DNA from: Nitrobacter sp039808345
Lineage (GTDB): Bacteria; Pseudomonadota; Alphaproteobacteria; Rhizobiales; Xanthobacteraceae
NCBI RefSeq assembly: GCF_047824785.1
Contig: NZ_CP181167.1
Span: 3,348,001 to 3,412,000 of the forward strand
Reading direction: 5' to 3'
DNA: 64,000 nucleotides
The notes under the pieces are model-generated. The model was not told where the DNA came from. It searched no databases and was given only the letters and a program-made list of their open reading frames with translations. Position numbers and translations under genes: made by a program. Positions 17,724-26,942 of the stretch are shown one piece after another. How positions within the stretch are numbered: the stretch's first letter is position 1; each line of letters starts with the position of its first letter.

Positions 17724-18050
17724 TTAGAGCATTTTCCGGCGAAGTGGATACCGGTTCGCCGTAAGAAAATGCGACCAGACAATAATTTCTAGAGCATGGT
17801 CCGATTCAACCTGAACGGATCATGCTCTGATGTCACGAGAGGCAGGCCAGCCTCTCGGAACGAGCGGTCACCGCATGAGACGGTGGTGTAGCCGAGGTTG
17901 CGGTGACCGGCCTCCCGGCGATCAAGCCGGAAACCGGGCCGCATCAGACCCTGGAGCTTCGCTTCTGATTGAATCAGAAGCGAAGCTCCAGATTGTTTTA
18001 CGCGCTTTCTTCATGCGAACCGGATTCCACCTCGCTCGAAAACGCTATGG
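17724..18050. repeat. Three adjacent CTAGAGC-class repeats in a 565-bp gap
   Basis: The gap between the lipoprotein gene and fba contains no convincing gene. From 17724 there is a TTAGAGCATTTTCCGGCGAA copy. From 17791 there is a CTAGAGCATGGTCCG hairpin closed by CGGATCATGCTCT. From 17952 there is a full two-hairpin copy with GGAGCTTCGCTTCTGA and its complement, ending GAAAACGCTATGG just before the fba stop. The stretch 17489-17723 shows nothing recognisable. Confidence 0.75.
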
Positions 18051-18053
18051 CCG

Positions 18054-19139
18054 TCACTCGGCAGCGACGGCTGTTTCACCGATACGCGGATCAAGCTTGC
18101 CGGCGCGGTAGAGCTTGGCCATTTCAGCCAATGGGATCACCTTGATCTTCGAGGCATTTCCGGCCGTACCGAACTGCTCGAAACGCTCGCGGCAGAGGTC
18201 GCGCATCGCATCCATCGCGGGTTTCAGGAATTTGCGCGGATCGAACTCGCTTTTGTTGCTGGCCGCGACTTTCCGGAATACCGCGGTCATGGCCAGCCGG
18301 CAGTCGGTGTCGATATTGACCTTGCGGACGCCATGCTTGATGCCGCGAACGATCTCCTCGACCGGCACGCCCCAGGTCTGCGGCATCTCGCCGCCGTACT
18401 TGTTGAACTCATCCTGCAGATGCTGCGGCACCGAGGACGAGCCGTGCATCACCAGATGCGTATTGGGAAGGCGACGATGGATTTCCTCGACCACCTTCAT
18501 GGCGAGAATGTCGCCGTCCGGCTTGCGCGAGAACTTGTAGGCGCCGTGCGAGGTGCCCATGGCGATCGCCAGCGCGTCAACCTTGGTGGCGCGAACGAAA
18601 TCAACGGCCTGGTCCGGATCGGTGAGCAACTGATCGTGGCTGACAGGCCCTTCGATGCCGTGTCCGTCCTCCTGCTCGCCGCCGCCATGCTCGAGCGAAC
18701 CGAGCACGCCCAGTTCGCCTTCCACCGAGGCGCCGACCCAGTGCGCCATGTCGACGACGCGGCGGGTGATGTCGACGTTATACTCGTAGTCCGCCGCGCT
18801 CTTGGCGTCGGCCTTGAGCGAACCGTCCATCATCACCGAGGTGAAGCCATATTTGATCGCGGTGGCGCAGGTCGCTTCCTCGTTGCCGTGATCCTGATGC
18901 ATGCACAACGGAATGTGCGGATACATCTGGTCCAGCGCGTCGATCATGTTCGCCAGCATGATGTCGTTGGCGTAGGAGCGCGCGCCCCTGGAGGCCTGGA
19001 GAATGACCGGAGCGTCGACGGCGGCCGCCGCCTCCATGATGGCAAGCCCCTGCTCCATATTGTTGATGTTGAACGCCGGCACGCCGTAGCCGTGTTCCGC
19101 GGCGTGATCCAACAACTGTCTCAAAGTTATGCGCGCCAT
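18054..19139 (-). CDS. fba: Class II fructose-1,6-bisphosphate aldolase (Calvin-cycle type)
   Basis: Zn-dependent aldolase of 361 residues acting in the Calvin cycle and glycolysis. Metal and substrate motifs include CMHQDHGNEEATC with the catalytic D/H pair, SVMMDGSLK, VEGELGVLGSLEHGGGEQEDG, MVMHGSSSVP-like VMHGSSSVPQ and KVNIDTDCRLAMTA. This matches the CbbA-type subgroup. It is the last gene of fbp-prk-fba, about 120 bases after prk, and is likely under CbbR control. Confidence 0.95.
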   Translation of the reverse strand: MARITLRQLLDHAAEHGYGVPAFNINNMEQGLAIMEAAAAVDAPVILQASRGARSYANDIMLANMIDALDQMYPHIPLCMHQDHGNEEATCATAIKYGFTSVMMDGSLKADAKSAADYEYNVDITRRVVDMAHWVGASVEGELGVLGSLEHGGGEQEDGHGIEGPVSHDQLLTDPDQAVDFVRATKVDALAIAMGTSHGAYKFSRKPDGDILAMKVVEEIHRRLPNTHLVMHGSSSVPQHLQDEFNKYGGEMPQTWGVPVEEIVRGIKHGVRKVNIDTDCRLAMTAVFRKVAASNKSEFDPRKFLKPAMDAMRDLCRERFEQFGTAGNASKIKVIPLAEMAKLYRAGKLDPRIGETAVAAE

Positions 19140-19260
19140 GTCGGTTCCCTCCCCATCTGGCTATCGTGAAAAGATATCGCGTTTGACGCGATCGTATTCT
19201 TGGCCACGTCCCCTCCTGACGCCATCGGGGCTGACGATTTCGGACAGGCGATCATTCCCC

Positions 19261-20133
19261 TCATGCGCGCCTCTTTCGCTCGATGAGTTGAAGGATCAGC
19301 GGCGTCAGGATCAACTGCATCGCGAGATCCAGCTTGGACCCGTGGATGACGATGGAGTTGGCGCGCGACATGAAGCTGTTCGGGATCATGGACAGCAAAT
19401 ATGGAAAATCGATGCCTTTCGGATTCTTGAGGCGAATGACGACCATCGACTCGTCGGGCGTCGGTATCCACCGGGCGATGAACGGATTTGACGTGTCCAC
19501 CGTCGGCACGCGCTGGAAATTGATGTCCGTCTCCGCGAACTGGGGACAGATATAATTGACATAATCCGGCATGCGCCGAAGGATGGTGTCGGTCACGGCC
19601 TCGGTGGAATAGCCGCGCGCGCTACGGTCGCGGTGCAGCTTCTGGATCCATTCGAGATTGATCACGGGAACCACGCCGATCTTGAGATCCGCGTATTGCG
19701 CGACATTCACCTTGTCGGTGACGACGGCCCCGTGAAGGCCCTCGTAGAACAGCAGGTCCGAATTCTCCGGCAGCGGCTGCCAGTCCGTGAACGTGCCGGG
19801 CGGCACACCGTGCAGCGCCGATTCCGTATCGTCATGGACATAATATCGCGTGGTGCCGGTTCCGGTCTCGCCGTAGCTGCGGAACACCGACTCGAGCTCA
19901 GCGAACAGGTTGGTTTCCGGGCTGAAATGGCTGAAGTGCCTGTTACCCTTGTCGGATTCCTCGGCCATGCGGGTACGCATCTCGGCGCGATTGTACCGGT
20001 GAAAGGCGTCGCCCTCGATGTAGGCCGCAACGACCTTCTCGCGACGGAAAATCTGCTCGAAGGTCCGCTTGACGGAGGTCGTGCCAGCGCCCGACGAACC
20101 CGTAATTGATATGATAGGATGTTTCCTCGACAC
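19261..20133 (-). CDS. cbbP: Phosphoribulokinase
   Basis: Makes ribulose-1,5-bisphosphate from ribulose 5-phosphate, a step specific to the Calvin cycle. The 290-residue proteobacterial-type enzyme has its P-loop as SITGSSGAGTTSVKRTF. It also shows EGDAFHRYNRAEM, LFYEGLHGAVV and KLHRDRSARGYSTEAVTDTILRRMPDYVNYICPQF. The start codon is GTG. It follows fbp after 12 bases. Confidence 0.97.
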   Translation of the reverse strand: MSRKHPIISITGSSGAGTTSVKRTFEQIFRREKVVAAYIEGDAFHRYNRAEMRTRMAEESDKGNRHFSHFSPETNLFAELESVFRSYGETGTGTTRYYVHDDTESALHGVPPGTFTDWQPLPENSDLLFYEGLHGAVVTDKVNVAQYADLKIGVVPVINLEWIQKLHRDRSARGYSTEAVTDTILRRMPDYVNYICPQFAETDINFQRVPTVDTSNPFIARWIPTPDESMVVIRLKNPKGIDFPYLLSMIPNSFMSRANSIVIHGSKLDLAMQLILTPLILQLIERKRRA

Positions 20134-20145
20134 GATATCAGCCCC

Positions 20146-21183
20146 TTAAACGCGAAACAGACCGCGATTCCCGAACAACGGCGCATTCGCTTCCAGAGCG
20201 CCATCGGGCACCGTATGCAAATGTTCGAGCCGCTGGACGTTCTTGATCGACCCCATGATCAGCGGAACTCGCTGGTGCAGGCTGCCGGGAACGAGATCGA
20301 GAACCCGCTTCCGTCCGGTCGAAGCGCCGCCTCCCGCCTGCTCGACGATGAAAGCCATCGGGTGCGCCTCGTAGACCAGGCGCAGGCGGCCTTCCTCGTA
20401 ACCGTCGCGGGCGTCTCCCGGATAAAGGAAGATGCCGCCGCGAATGAGGATGCGGAACGCCTCCGCGACCAGCGAGCCGATCCAGCGCATGTTGTAATTC
20501 TTGCCGCCGGCGCCGTCGGCTCCCGCGAGACACTCGTCGATATAGGCGCGAACCGGCAAATCCCAGTGCCGCCTGTTCGATGCGTTGATCGCGAATTCGG
20601 TGGCTTCCGGCGGAATCTTCACCGCCGATCCGGTGAGCTTGAACACCCTGTCGACCCGGTCAAGCGTGAAGATGTCGACTCCCTGCCCGAGCGTGAGAAC
20701 AAGAGAGGTCTGCGGACCATAGACAACGAAACCGGCCGCGAGTTGCGCGCTTCCGGCCTGCCTGAAGGCGGCGTTCACATCGGAGGGCGTCGGCATGATC
20801 GAAAAAATCGTACCCACCGACATGTTCGTATTGATGTTCGATGAACCGTCCAGCGGATCGAATGCGACGCAGATCGGCGCGCCCGGATTCAAAATATCCA
20901 GCGCCTCCATTTCCTCGGAGGCCAGCGCTGCGATCGGCAGCTTGCCGAGAGCGTCGCGGATAATTTGATCGGCGCGAACATCCAGATCCTTCTGAACATC
21001 CCCGTCGGTGTTGCGGCCCTGTGCCTGTCCGGTGATCCCGGCCAACGCGCCGCGGCAAGTCAGATCAGAAATATCGATCGCAGCCTGCGCAAGCGCAGCT
21101 ACCGCCCCCTTCACTGCCTGGCGAAGCGGATCCGATCCCCCCTCGCCGTCCATCCTTTCCTGCAGTGTCAGCTCTTGACTCAT
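20146..21183 (-). CDS. cbbF: Fructose-1,6-bisphosphatase, class I
   Basis: Hydrolyses fructose-1,6-bisphosphate, with the Calvin cycle as its likely context. The 345-residue protein shows LASEEMEALDILNPGAPICV and the metal/phosphate motif AFDPLDGSSNINTNMSVGTIFSI. RWIGSLVAEAFRILIRGGIFLYPGDA and VEQAGG follow towards the C-terminus. It is the first gene of fbp-prk-fba and diverges from cbbR across a 128-bp regulatory gap. Confidence 0.96.
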   Translation of the reverse strand: MSQELTLQERMDGEGGSDPLRQAVKGAVAALAQAAIDISDLTCRGALAGITGQAQGRNTDGDVQKDLDVRADQIIRDALGKLPIAALASEEMEALDILNPGAPICVAFDPLDGSSNINTNMSVGTIFSIMPTPSDVNAAFRQAGSAQLAAGFVVYGPQTSLVLTLGQGVDIFTLDRVDRVFKLTGSAVKIPPEATEFAINASNRRHWDLPVRAYIDECLAGADGAGGKNYNMRWIGSLVAEAFRILIRGGIFLYPGDARDGYEEGRLRLVYEAHPMAFIVEQAGGGASTGRKRVLDLVPGSLHQRVPLIMGSIKNVQRLEHLHTVPDGALEANAPLFGNRGLFRV

Positions 21184-21256
21184 TCAGACTCCCCCTCGGC
21201 CGCAATCTCCAAACAGCCGATTTGCCGCTTTCCAGAGCATCGCGAGAATTGACTCG

Positions 21257-21275
21257 TTGCATGTAATAAGTACAA
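21257..21275. promoter_or_regulatory. Candidate CbbR binding site in the cbbR-fbp gap
   Basis: TTGCATGTAATAAGTACAA forms an imperfect dyad with an inner TGTA-N5-TACA repeat, midway between the divergent cbbR and fbp starts. LysR-type regulators bind such T-N11-A style dyads in their divergent promoters. Binding is inferred. Confidence 0.5.
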
Positions 21276-21311
21276 TTTCAATATCCTTCATAGCCGCAAA
21301 ATTTTCCTTAT

Positions 21312-22277
21312 ATGATCACGAAGCTTCGCGACGTAACTATCCGGCAGCTTCGTGCCCTGGCATCGGTCGCGGCCGGCGGCAGCGTCACCGCCGCCGCAAA
21401 CAAACTGCATTTGACTCAACCCGCGGTCACGCTGCAACTGCGGAATCTTCAGCAGCTTTGCGGGCTGCCCCTGCTTCAGCGAACCAGCGAGGGCATGACC
21501 CTCACGCCTGCCGGACAGGAACTGTATACGCTTTTCGAGCGCATCGAAGCCGCGATTGACAGTTGCGCGACGTCGCTCGACATGATCACCGGCCGAACCG
21601 GCGGACGCATATCGATCGGCGCGGTCAGTACGGCAAAGTATTTTGTCCCCTTTGCGATTTCCGCCTTTTCGAAGCTTCATCCGGGGATGGACATCAGCCT
21701 GACGATCGTCAACCGCCAGGACATCCGCCAGGCCTTGCGCGGCTACGCGCTCGATCTTGCGATCATGGGCCACCCGCCTCCCGATATCGAACTGGACACG
21801 CATCTGATCGGCGATCATCCGCACGTCGTCATCGCGCCGGCGGGACACCGGCTGGCGAACGCGTCCGGACTTACGGCGGTCGATCTGGCGCACGAAAAGT
21901 TCCTTTCCCGCAAGCCGGGCTCGGGCACGAGATTTCTCATGGAACAGTTTTTTGAGAAGAGCAATCTCGAGCCGCAGATCGGCATGGAGATGAGCAGCAA
22001 CGAGACCATCAAGCAGGCGGTCATCGCCGGTCTCGGGATCGCTTTCATCTCGGCGCATACCGTGGCCGTCGAACTTAAGGAAGGCCGGATGATCACGCTC
22101 GACATCACCGGTCTTCCGATCATCCGGCAATGGTTCGTCGTCCGGAAGAAAGACAAGGTGCTGCTGCCTCCGGCGCAGGAAATGCTGGATTTCCTGGTCG
22201 CGAACGGCAAGCAGTTCCTGCCGCAGGCGCCGCTCGGCCGCGGCGGCGCTGATCCGCGGTCCGCGCCGGTCGGGTGA
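21312..22277 (+). CDS. cbbR: LysR-type transcriptional regulator, CbbR-like
   Basis: A 321-residue LysR protein. The N-terminal HTH is ALASVAAGGSVTAAANKLHLTQPAVTLQLRNL, and the effector domain runs from about residue 90 (GRISIGAVSTAKYFVPFAI). CbbR proteins sense Calvin-cycle metabolites or NADPH and activate cbb genes. Divergent placement next to fbp-prk supports the CbbR assignment over a generic LysR call. Confidence 0.92.
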   Translation: MITKLRDVTIRQLRALASVAAGGSVTAAANKLHLTQPAVTLQLRNLQQLCGLPLLQRTSEGMTLTPAGQELYTLFERIEAAIDSCATSLDMITGRTGGRISIGAVSTAKYFVPFAISAFSKLHPGMDISLTIVNRQDIRQALRGYALDLAIMGHPPPDIELDTHLIGDHPHVVIAPAGHRLANASGLTAVDLAHEKFLSRKPGSGTRFLMEQFFEKSNLEPQIGMEMSSNETIKQAVIAGLGIAFISAHTVAVELKEGRMITLDITGLPIIRQWFVVRKKDKVLLPPAQEMLDFLVANGKQFLPQAPLGRGGADPRSAPVG

Positions 22278-22471
22278 ACGGCCCCGCCACGCTGACGCGT
22301 CGGCAACCATCGCGGGATATTGACGCAAAAGGCGTCGGGTCGACGCTCGTGATCCCTCAAGCCCGCCCATCACGCGGCAAAAGCCCCGCATGAGTGTCGA
22401 TGCATGAGCGCCGACTCGTCGCGCGTTGCGTTGCGCGCCGGGCGCATCGAAATTATAAGTCATTGAAATAA

Positions 22472-22548
22472 TGGTCGGAGTGGCAGGATTTGAACCTGCG
22501 ACCCCTGCGTCCCGAACGCAGTGCTCTACCGGGCTGAGCCACACTCCG
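22472..22548 (-). tRNA. tRNA-Pro (anticodon CGG)
   Basis: The minus strand folds into a 77-base cloverleaf starting CGGAGTG and ending CACTCCG plus ACCA, with CCA encoded. The anticodon stem CTGCG/CGCAG encloses the loop TTCGGGA, giving anticodon CGG. The T arm contains GGTTCAAATCC. It lies alone between cbbR and the sua5 gene. Confidence 0.97.
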
Positions 22549-22608
22549 ACAAGACGCGGCTTATAGCGTCGGGTTGCGCGCACCGCAAGAAGCTGAATCG
22601 AGAACTCC

Positions 22609-23592
22609 ATGACTGTCGACCTCACAACGAAGATTCAACAGGCCGGCGAGACGGCGGCGGCGGCGACGCGGGTGCTTCGAAATGGCGGGCTCGTCGCGTT
22701 TCCCACCGAGACCGTTTACGGCCTGGGCGCCGACGCCGCCAACGCGGAGGCGATCGCACGGCTCTACCGGGCCAAGGGCAGGCCCGCCTTCAACCCGCTG
22801 ATCGTGCATGTCAGCGATGTTGCCGCGGCCCAACGGATCGCCCGGTTCAACGCAGCCGCGCTCGCGCTCGCCGATGCGTTCTGGCCGGGCCCGCTGACGC
22901 TGGTGCTGCCGAAAGGCGCGAACTGTCCGGTGGCTGATCTCGCCACCGCCGGCCTCGATACCATCGCGCTGCGGGTTCCCGCCCACCTGGTGGCGCGGGA
23001 TATCCTGCGCGGGTTCGGCGGCGCGGTCGTCGCGCCGTCCGCCAACCGGTCGGGCCATGTTTCTCCGACCACGGCAGCGCATGTGCGGCATGATCTCGAA
23101 GGCCGGATCGACCTCATCGTCGACGGCGGACCGGTCGACGTCGGCATTGAGTCCACCATCGTCGGCTGTTTCGATCGGCCGGCGCTGTTGCGGCCCGGCG
23201 GGATTTCACGCGCCGATATCGAACGCGTGCTGGGCGGCCCATTGGTCTCGCCCGATCCCGGCGCGACCGATGGACGACCGCAGGCGCCCGGAATGCTGGC
23301 CTCGCATTACGCGCCGCACGCCAGGGTGCGGCTCAATGCCGCGAACCTTGCGCCCGGCGAGGCGCTGCTGGCCTTCGGGCGAGCCGATCCGCCGGGCATC
23401 GGCACTGCGACTACTGTGATGAATCTGTCCGAACGCGGTGATCTGAAGGAGGCAGCGGCCAATCTGTTCGGTTGCCTTCGCGCCCTCGACGCCAGCGGCG
23501 CGCCGACCATCGCGGTCACGCCGATTCCCGAGGACGGGCTCGGGGAAGCGATCAACGACCGGTTGCGCCGTGCCGCCGCGCCGAAAGGCTGA
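22609..23592 (+). CDS. tsaC: Threonylcarbamoyl-AMP synthase, Sua5 type
   Basis: Makes threonylcarbamoyl-AMP for the t6A37 modification of ANN-decoding tRNAs. The 327-residue protein has the YrdC domain (FPTETVYGLGADA, KGRPAFNPLIVHV, WPGPLTLVLPK, APSANRSGHVSPTTA). A C-terminal Sua5 domain begins around GAPGMLASHYAPHARV-like APGMLASHYAPHAR, so it is the long form. Its stop codon overlaps the ATG of the next gene as TGATG. Confidence 0.94.
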   Translation: MTVDLTTKIQQAGETAAAATRVLRNGGLVAFPTETVYGLGADAANAEAIARLYRAKGRPAFNPLIVHVSDVAAAQRIARFNAAALALADAFWPGPLTLVLPKGANCPVADLATAGLDTIALRVPAHLVARDILRGFGGAVVAPSANRSGHVSPTTAAHVRHDLEGRIDLIVDGGPVDVGIESTIVGCFDRPALLRPGGISRADIERVLGGPLVSPDPGATDGRPQAPGMLASHYAPHARVRLNAANLAPGEALLAFGRADPPGIGTATTVMNLSERGDLKEAAANLFGCLRALDASGAPTIAVTPIPEDGLGEAINDRLRRAAAPKG

Positions 23593-25034
23593 TGGATTTG
23601 CCGATCGCCATATCAAAATCAGCGCTGCCGCCGTTGTCGCCCGATCTGATCGCGCGCTTCGCCGCCATCGTCGGCGGCAAATATGCGGTGACTGACGCCG
23701 ACGAACTGGCCCCATATCTCACGGAAGCGCGCAACCTGTTTCATGGCCGCTCGCCGCTGGTGCTGCGTCCCGCATCGACGGCGGAAGTGTCGGCGATCTG
23801 CAGGCTCGCAAGCGAACATCGGATCGCGCTGGTCCCGCAGGGCGGCAACACCGGCCTCGTCGGCGGACAAACCCCGCTCAACGGCGAGGTCGTGGTGTCG
23901 ATGCGGCGGCTGGACAGAATCCGCGACGTCGACACCGCCTCCAACACAATGACGGTCGAGGCCGGCGCTATCCTGCAGACAATCCGGCAGCGCGCCGACG
24001 AGGCCGATCGCTTCTTCCCCTTGTCGCTCGCCGCGGAAGGAAGCTGCACCATCGGCGGCAATCTCTCGACCAATGCCGGCGGCACCGGCGCGCTGGCATA
24101 CGGCGTGGCCCGCGACATGGCGCTCGGCCTCGAAGTGGCGCTGGCCGACGGCCGCATCCTCAACGGCCTGTCCAAGCTGAAAAAGGACAATACCGGCTAC
24201 GATCTGCGCAACCTGTTCATCGGCGCCGAAGGCACTCTCGGCATCATCACCGCCGCGGTCGTGAAGCTGTTTCCAAAACCACGCTCGGTGCAAACCGCCT
24301 TCGTCGGCCTCAGAACGCCGGCCGATGCCTTGAAACTGCTCGCCATTTCCCAAGACGAAGCCGCCGGCGGCCTGACGAGCTTCGAACTGCTCGCCGGGAT
24401 CTGCGTCGACATCTGCGTCAGGCACGGCGCCGGCATCCGCGATCCGCTTACCCGCCGACATCCGTGGTACGTGCTGATGGAAGTCTCGTCCTCGCGCGAC
24501 GATGCGGCGGCGACCGTCGAAACCATTCTCGAGCGGGGTATAAAGAGCGGCTGCGTCGAGGACGCGGCGATCGCGGCCAGCCTTCAGCAGCGCGCGGCGT
24601 TCTGGAAACTGCGGGAGACGATTCCGCCGGCCCAGAAACGCGAGGGCGGCTCGATCAAGCACGATATCTCGGTGCCCGTCGCCGCCATACCCGCCTTCAT
24701 CGCCGAGGCCAATGCCGCGGTGGTGAAGCTCATTCCGGACGCACGCCCGGTCCCGTTCGGCCATCTTGGCGACGGCAATATCCACTACAACGTCAGCCAG
24801 CCCGTGAGCGGGATGACGCCGCAGGAATTTCTCGCCCGATGGCAGGAAGTGAATGCGGCGGTCTTCGCCATCGCGCTGCGGATGGGCGGCTCGATCTCCG
24901 CCGAACACGGTATCGGCGTGCTGAAGCGCGATGACCTGCCCGGCGTGAAAGACAGGACGGCAATCGAGGTGATGCGCGGCATCAAGGCGCTGTTCGACCC
25001 TCTCGGGATCATGAACCCGGGCAAGGTGCTGTGA
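23592..25034 (+). CDS. FAD-linked oxidase, GlcD/D-2-hydroxyglutarate dehydrogenase-like
   Basis: A 480-residue flavoprotein of the VAO/GlcD superfamily. The FAD-binding PP-loop region contains VPQGGNTGLVGGQTP and the SLAAEGSCTIGGNLSTNAGG motif, then NLFIGAEGTLGIITAA. The C-terminal domain has PFGHLGDGNIHYNV and SAEHGIGVLKRD, which carry metal and substrate residues in D-2-hydroxyacid dehydrogenases. The substrate could be 2-hydroxyglutarate, lactate or glycolate. It is translationally coupled to sua5. Confidence 0.88.
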   Translation: MDLPIAISKSALPPLSPDLIARFAAIVGGKYAVTDADELAPYLTEARNLFHGRSPLVLRPASTAEVSAICRLASEHRIALVPQGGNTGLVGGQTPLNGEVVVSMRRLDRIRDVDTASNTMTVEAGAILQTIRQRADEADRFFPLSLAAEGSCTIGGNLSTNAGGTGALAYGVARDMALGLEVALADGRILNGLSKLKKDNTGYDLRNLFIGAEGTLGIITAAVVKLFPKPRSVQTAFVGLRTPADALKLLAISQDEAAGGLTSFELLAGICVDICVRHGAGIRDPLTRRHPWYVLMEVSSSRDDAAATVETILERGIKSGCVEDAAIAASLQQRAAFWKLRETIPPAQKREGGSIKHDISVPVAAIPAFIAEANAAVVKLIPDARPVPFGHLGDGNIHYNVSQPVSGMTPQEFLARWQEVNAAVFAIALRMGGSISAEHGIGVLKRDDLPGVKDRTAIEVMRGIKALFDPLGIMNPGKVL

Positions 25035-25097
25035 AAGGGTTCGAAACGGTAGCGCCCTGAAGGCACAGCGATAGCTGCAAATACTGCTGATCCCACG

Positions 25098-25865
25098 TTA
25101 AAACAACGAGCCCTGACCGTCATTGCCGGAGGCTGCGGACGCGACCTTGCGAGCCGCAGGCTTTTTCGGAGTCTTCACAGCCTCTGCTTCCGCCTGCTCC
25201 GCTGAGATCGGCAGAGTCAGTTGCTCATCGTCGTTGGCGACACGGTTCACGCGCACCGACACTTCATGCCAGACGAATTCGCCGTTTTCCGGCGCGCGCA
25301 GTAACAACGCGGCTTCCCCGGTATCGACAGCGTTGCCGTCGAGCCAGCGCTCATGACTTTCCGGAGCGATCGTCACCGGCACGCGCGGATGCAAGGTCGC
25401 AAGATCACCGCGCGCCACCGTGGTGATGATGGCGACCGTATCAAGCTCCTCGCCGTTCGGTCCGTTCCAGGTCTCGGCCAGCCCCGCGAACGCCACCAGC
25501 CCGCCGTGGCCCGGCCGGATGAAGACCGGCCGCTTTCGTCCTTCCGATTGATGCCATTCGTAATAGCCGTCGGCCGGAAGCAGGCAGCGACGCCGTTTCA
25601 TCGCGTTCTTGAACGCCGGCTTGTCCAGCACCGTTTCGGCGCGGGCGTTGATGAGAAGCGCGAACTGCCGGGGATCCCTGACCCAGGCCGGAATCAGCCC
25701 CCATCGCATCAGACGAAAATGCCGGCCTCCGTTTTCGAGGATGACGACAGGAACCGGCTGAGTCGGCGCAACATTGTACCGCGGCGGGAAATTCGGCTGT
25801 TCGGCGTAGCCAAAAGCCTGACGCATCGTTTCCGGCGGCGACAGGATTACATAGCGTCCGCACAT
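25098..25865 (-). CDS. SRAP (YedK/HMCES-like) abasic-site processing protein
   Basis: SRAP proteins form a covalent thiazolidine crosslink with abasic sites in single-stranded DNA through Cys2. Here the mature start MCGRYVI places Cys at residue 2. NVAPTQPVPVV, RWGLIPAW, NARAETV, RCLLPADGYYEWH and the late HPRVPV with its active-site His follow in order. The ATG at 25865 was chosen because Cys must be residue 2 after Met removal. A 50-residue Lys/Ala-rich tail ending QGSLF is beyond the core domain; QGSLF resembles a DNA-clamp-binding peptide, which is inference. Confidence 0.93.
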   Translation of the reverse strand: MCGRYVILSPPETMRQAFGYAEQPNFPPRYNVAPTQPVPVVILENGGRHFRLMRWGLIPAWVRDPRQFALLINARAETVLDKPAFKNAMKRRRCLLPADGYYEWHQSEGRKRPVFIRPGHGGLVAFAGLAETWNGPNGEELDTVAIITTVARGDLATLHPRVPVTIAPESHERWLDGNAVDTGEAALLLRAPENGEFVWHEVSVRVNRVANDDEQLTLPISAEQAEAEAVKTPKKPAARKVASAASGNDGQGSLF

Positions 25866-25928
25866 TTCGTCATCCAAACTGGTAAGACATTCAATCCGTT
25901 TTAATCCCGCGGCCCAACACTGGGACCA

Positions 25929-26441
25929 ATGACACCCCGAGCCGACGAATCATCCCTCTCTCCGGCAACCGCGACGCAAACCGGCCAGAACATGGCGGAC
26001 AGCGCCGCCGCCCTCGCCGCCGCCAATATCAATCCGAAAAGCGGCCTTGCGACCGACTATCTCAATCATTTCAACGAAGCCATCATGCTGCTCGAAATGA
26101 TCCCGGACATGCCCGATTGCGTGGAGGATTTCCTGAACTGGCGGCCCCTGACCTACCGGGAGCACTTCATGGCGTCCGGTTTCAAGGCGCGCGAGCAGGC
26201 GATCGAGGCTTATGAGAACGCCGCCCCCGACATTCGCGCCGAATTCGACAGGCTGACCGTCACGATGACCTCCATCCTGACCGCGGTGGCTTCCGCGACG
26301 AAAAACGTCCACCGGCACGAGACCCGCGCCGCGCTGGCGACCCAGGCGGTCGGCTGGATCAAGCCGATGATCATGCGGGCGGGCGGCATTATCAATGGCC
26401 AGGGCCGGGAAACCGATGTCGATTACATCATGAACCACTGA
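25929..26441 (+). CDS. Conserved hypothetical protein coupled to a Nudix hydrolase
   Basis: A soluble helical protein of 170 residues without a recognised domain. It contains DYLNHFNEAIMLLEMIPDMPDCVEDFLNWRPLTYREHF and AYENAAPDIRAEFDRLTVTMTSI, and ends in DVDYIMNH. Its stop codon shares bases with the start of the Nudix gene (TGATG), so the two are co-translated. Start could be the ATG at 25992 instead. Function unknown. Confidence 0.7.
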   Translation: MTPRADESSLSPATATQTGQNMADSAAALAAANINPKSGLATDYLNHFNEAIMLLEMIPDMPDCVEDFLNWRPLTYREHFMASGFKAREQAIEAYENAAPDIRAEFDRLTVTMTSILTAVASATKNVHRHETRAALATQAVGWIKPMIMRAGGIINGQGRETDVDYIMNH

Positions 26442-26857
26442 TGTCACCGCCTCAATTTCCCCAGCTCGCCGTCAGCGCCGCGATCTTCCGCGACGGCAAG
26501 GTTCTGCTGGTGCGCCGCGCGCGGCCGCCCGGCAAGGGCCTGCACTCGCTGCCCGGGGGACGCATCGCGTTCGGCGAGACCGTCGCCGCCGCGCTGCATC
26601 GTGAGGTGGCGGAGGAAACCGGGCTTGAAATCGAGATCGCCGGCCTCGCGGGCTGGCGGGAGGTGATGCCGGCCGGTCCCGGCGACGGACATTTCGTCGT
26701 GATGTCGTTCGCGGCCCGCTGGATCGCAGGCGAGCCTATCCTGAACGACGAACTCGACGCCTTCAACTGGGTCGCCCCGGAGTTGCCGGGCGAATTGCGG
26801 CTCACCGAGGGCCTGCAAACCATCGTCGATGCGGCCCGGCGGCTTGTCGGGGTTTGA
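26441..26857 (+). CDS. Nudix hydrolase
   Basis: A 138-residue pyrophosphohydrolase. The Nudix box is complete at about residues 39-61: GGRIAFGETVAAALHREVAE followed by ETGLEI, fitting GX5EX7REUXEEXGU. The substrate is not evident; short single-domain members include ADP-ribose and oxidised-nucleotide hydrolases. It is coupled to the preceding hypothetical gene. Confidence 0.9.
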   Translation: MSPPQFPQLAVSAAIFRDGKVLLVRRARPPGKGLHSLPGGRIAFGETVAAALHREVAEETGLEIEIAGLAGWREVMPAGPGDGHFVVMSFAARWIAGEPILNDELDAFNWVAPELPGELRLTEGLQTIVDAARRLVGV

Positions 26858-26942
26858 ACCGGGGTTGAAACGCCTTGCGCGGATTGCCCTGCCTTGCTTC
26901 CATCGCATGGAATGGGCATATCACGGCGGATTCGGGCCCTTT

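Noticed and set aside
17489..17782. Extension of the small lipoprotein gene to 17782.
   Set aside because: The lipobox signal peptide begins at about 17488, and the upstream part overlaps repeat DNA.
21288..22625. A 445-codon minus-strand frame across cbbR and the tRNA.
   Set aside because: It runs through the tRNA-Pro gene and mirrors the LysR gene, so it is not coding.
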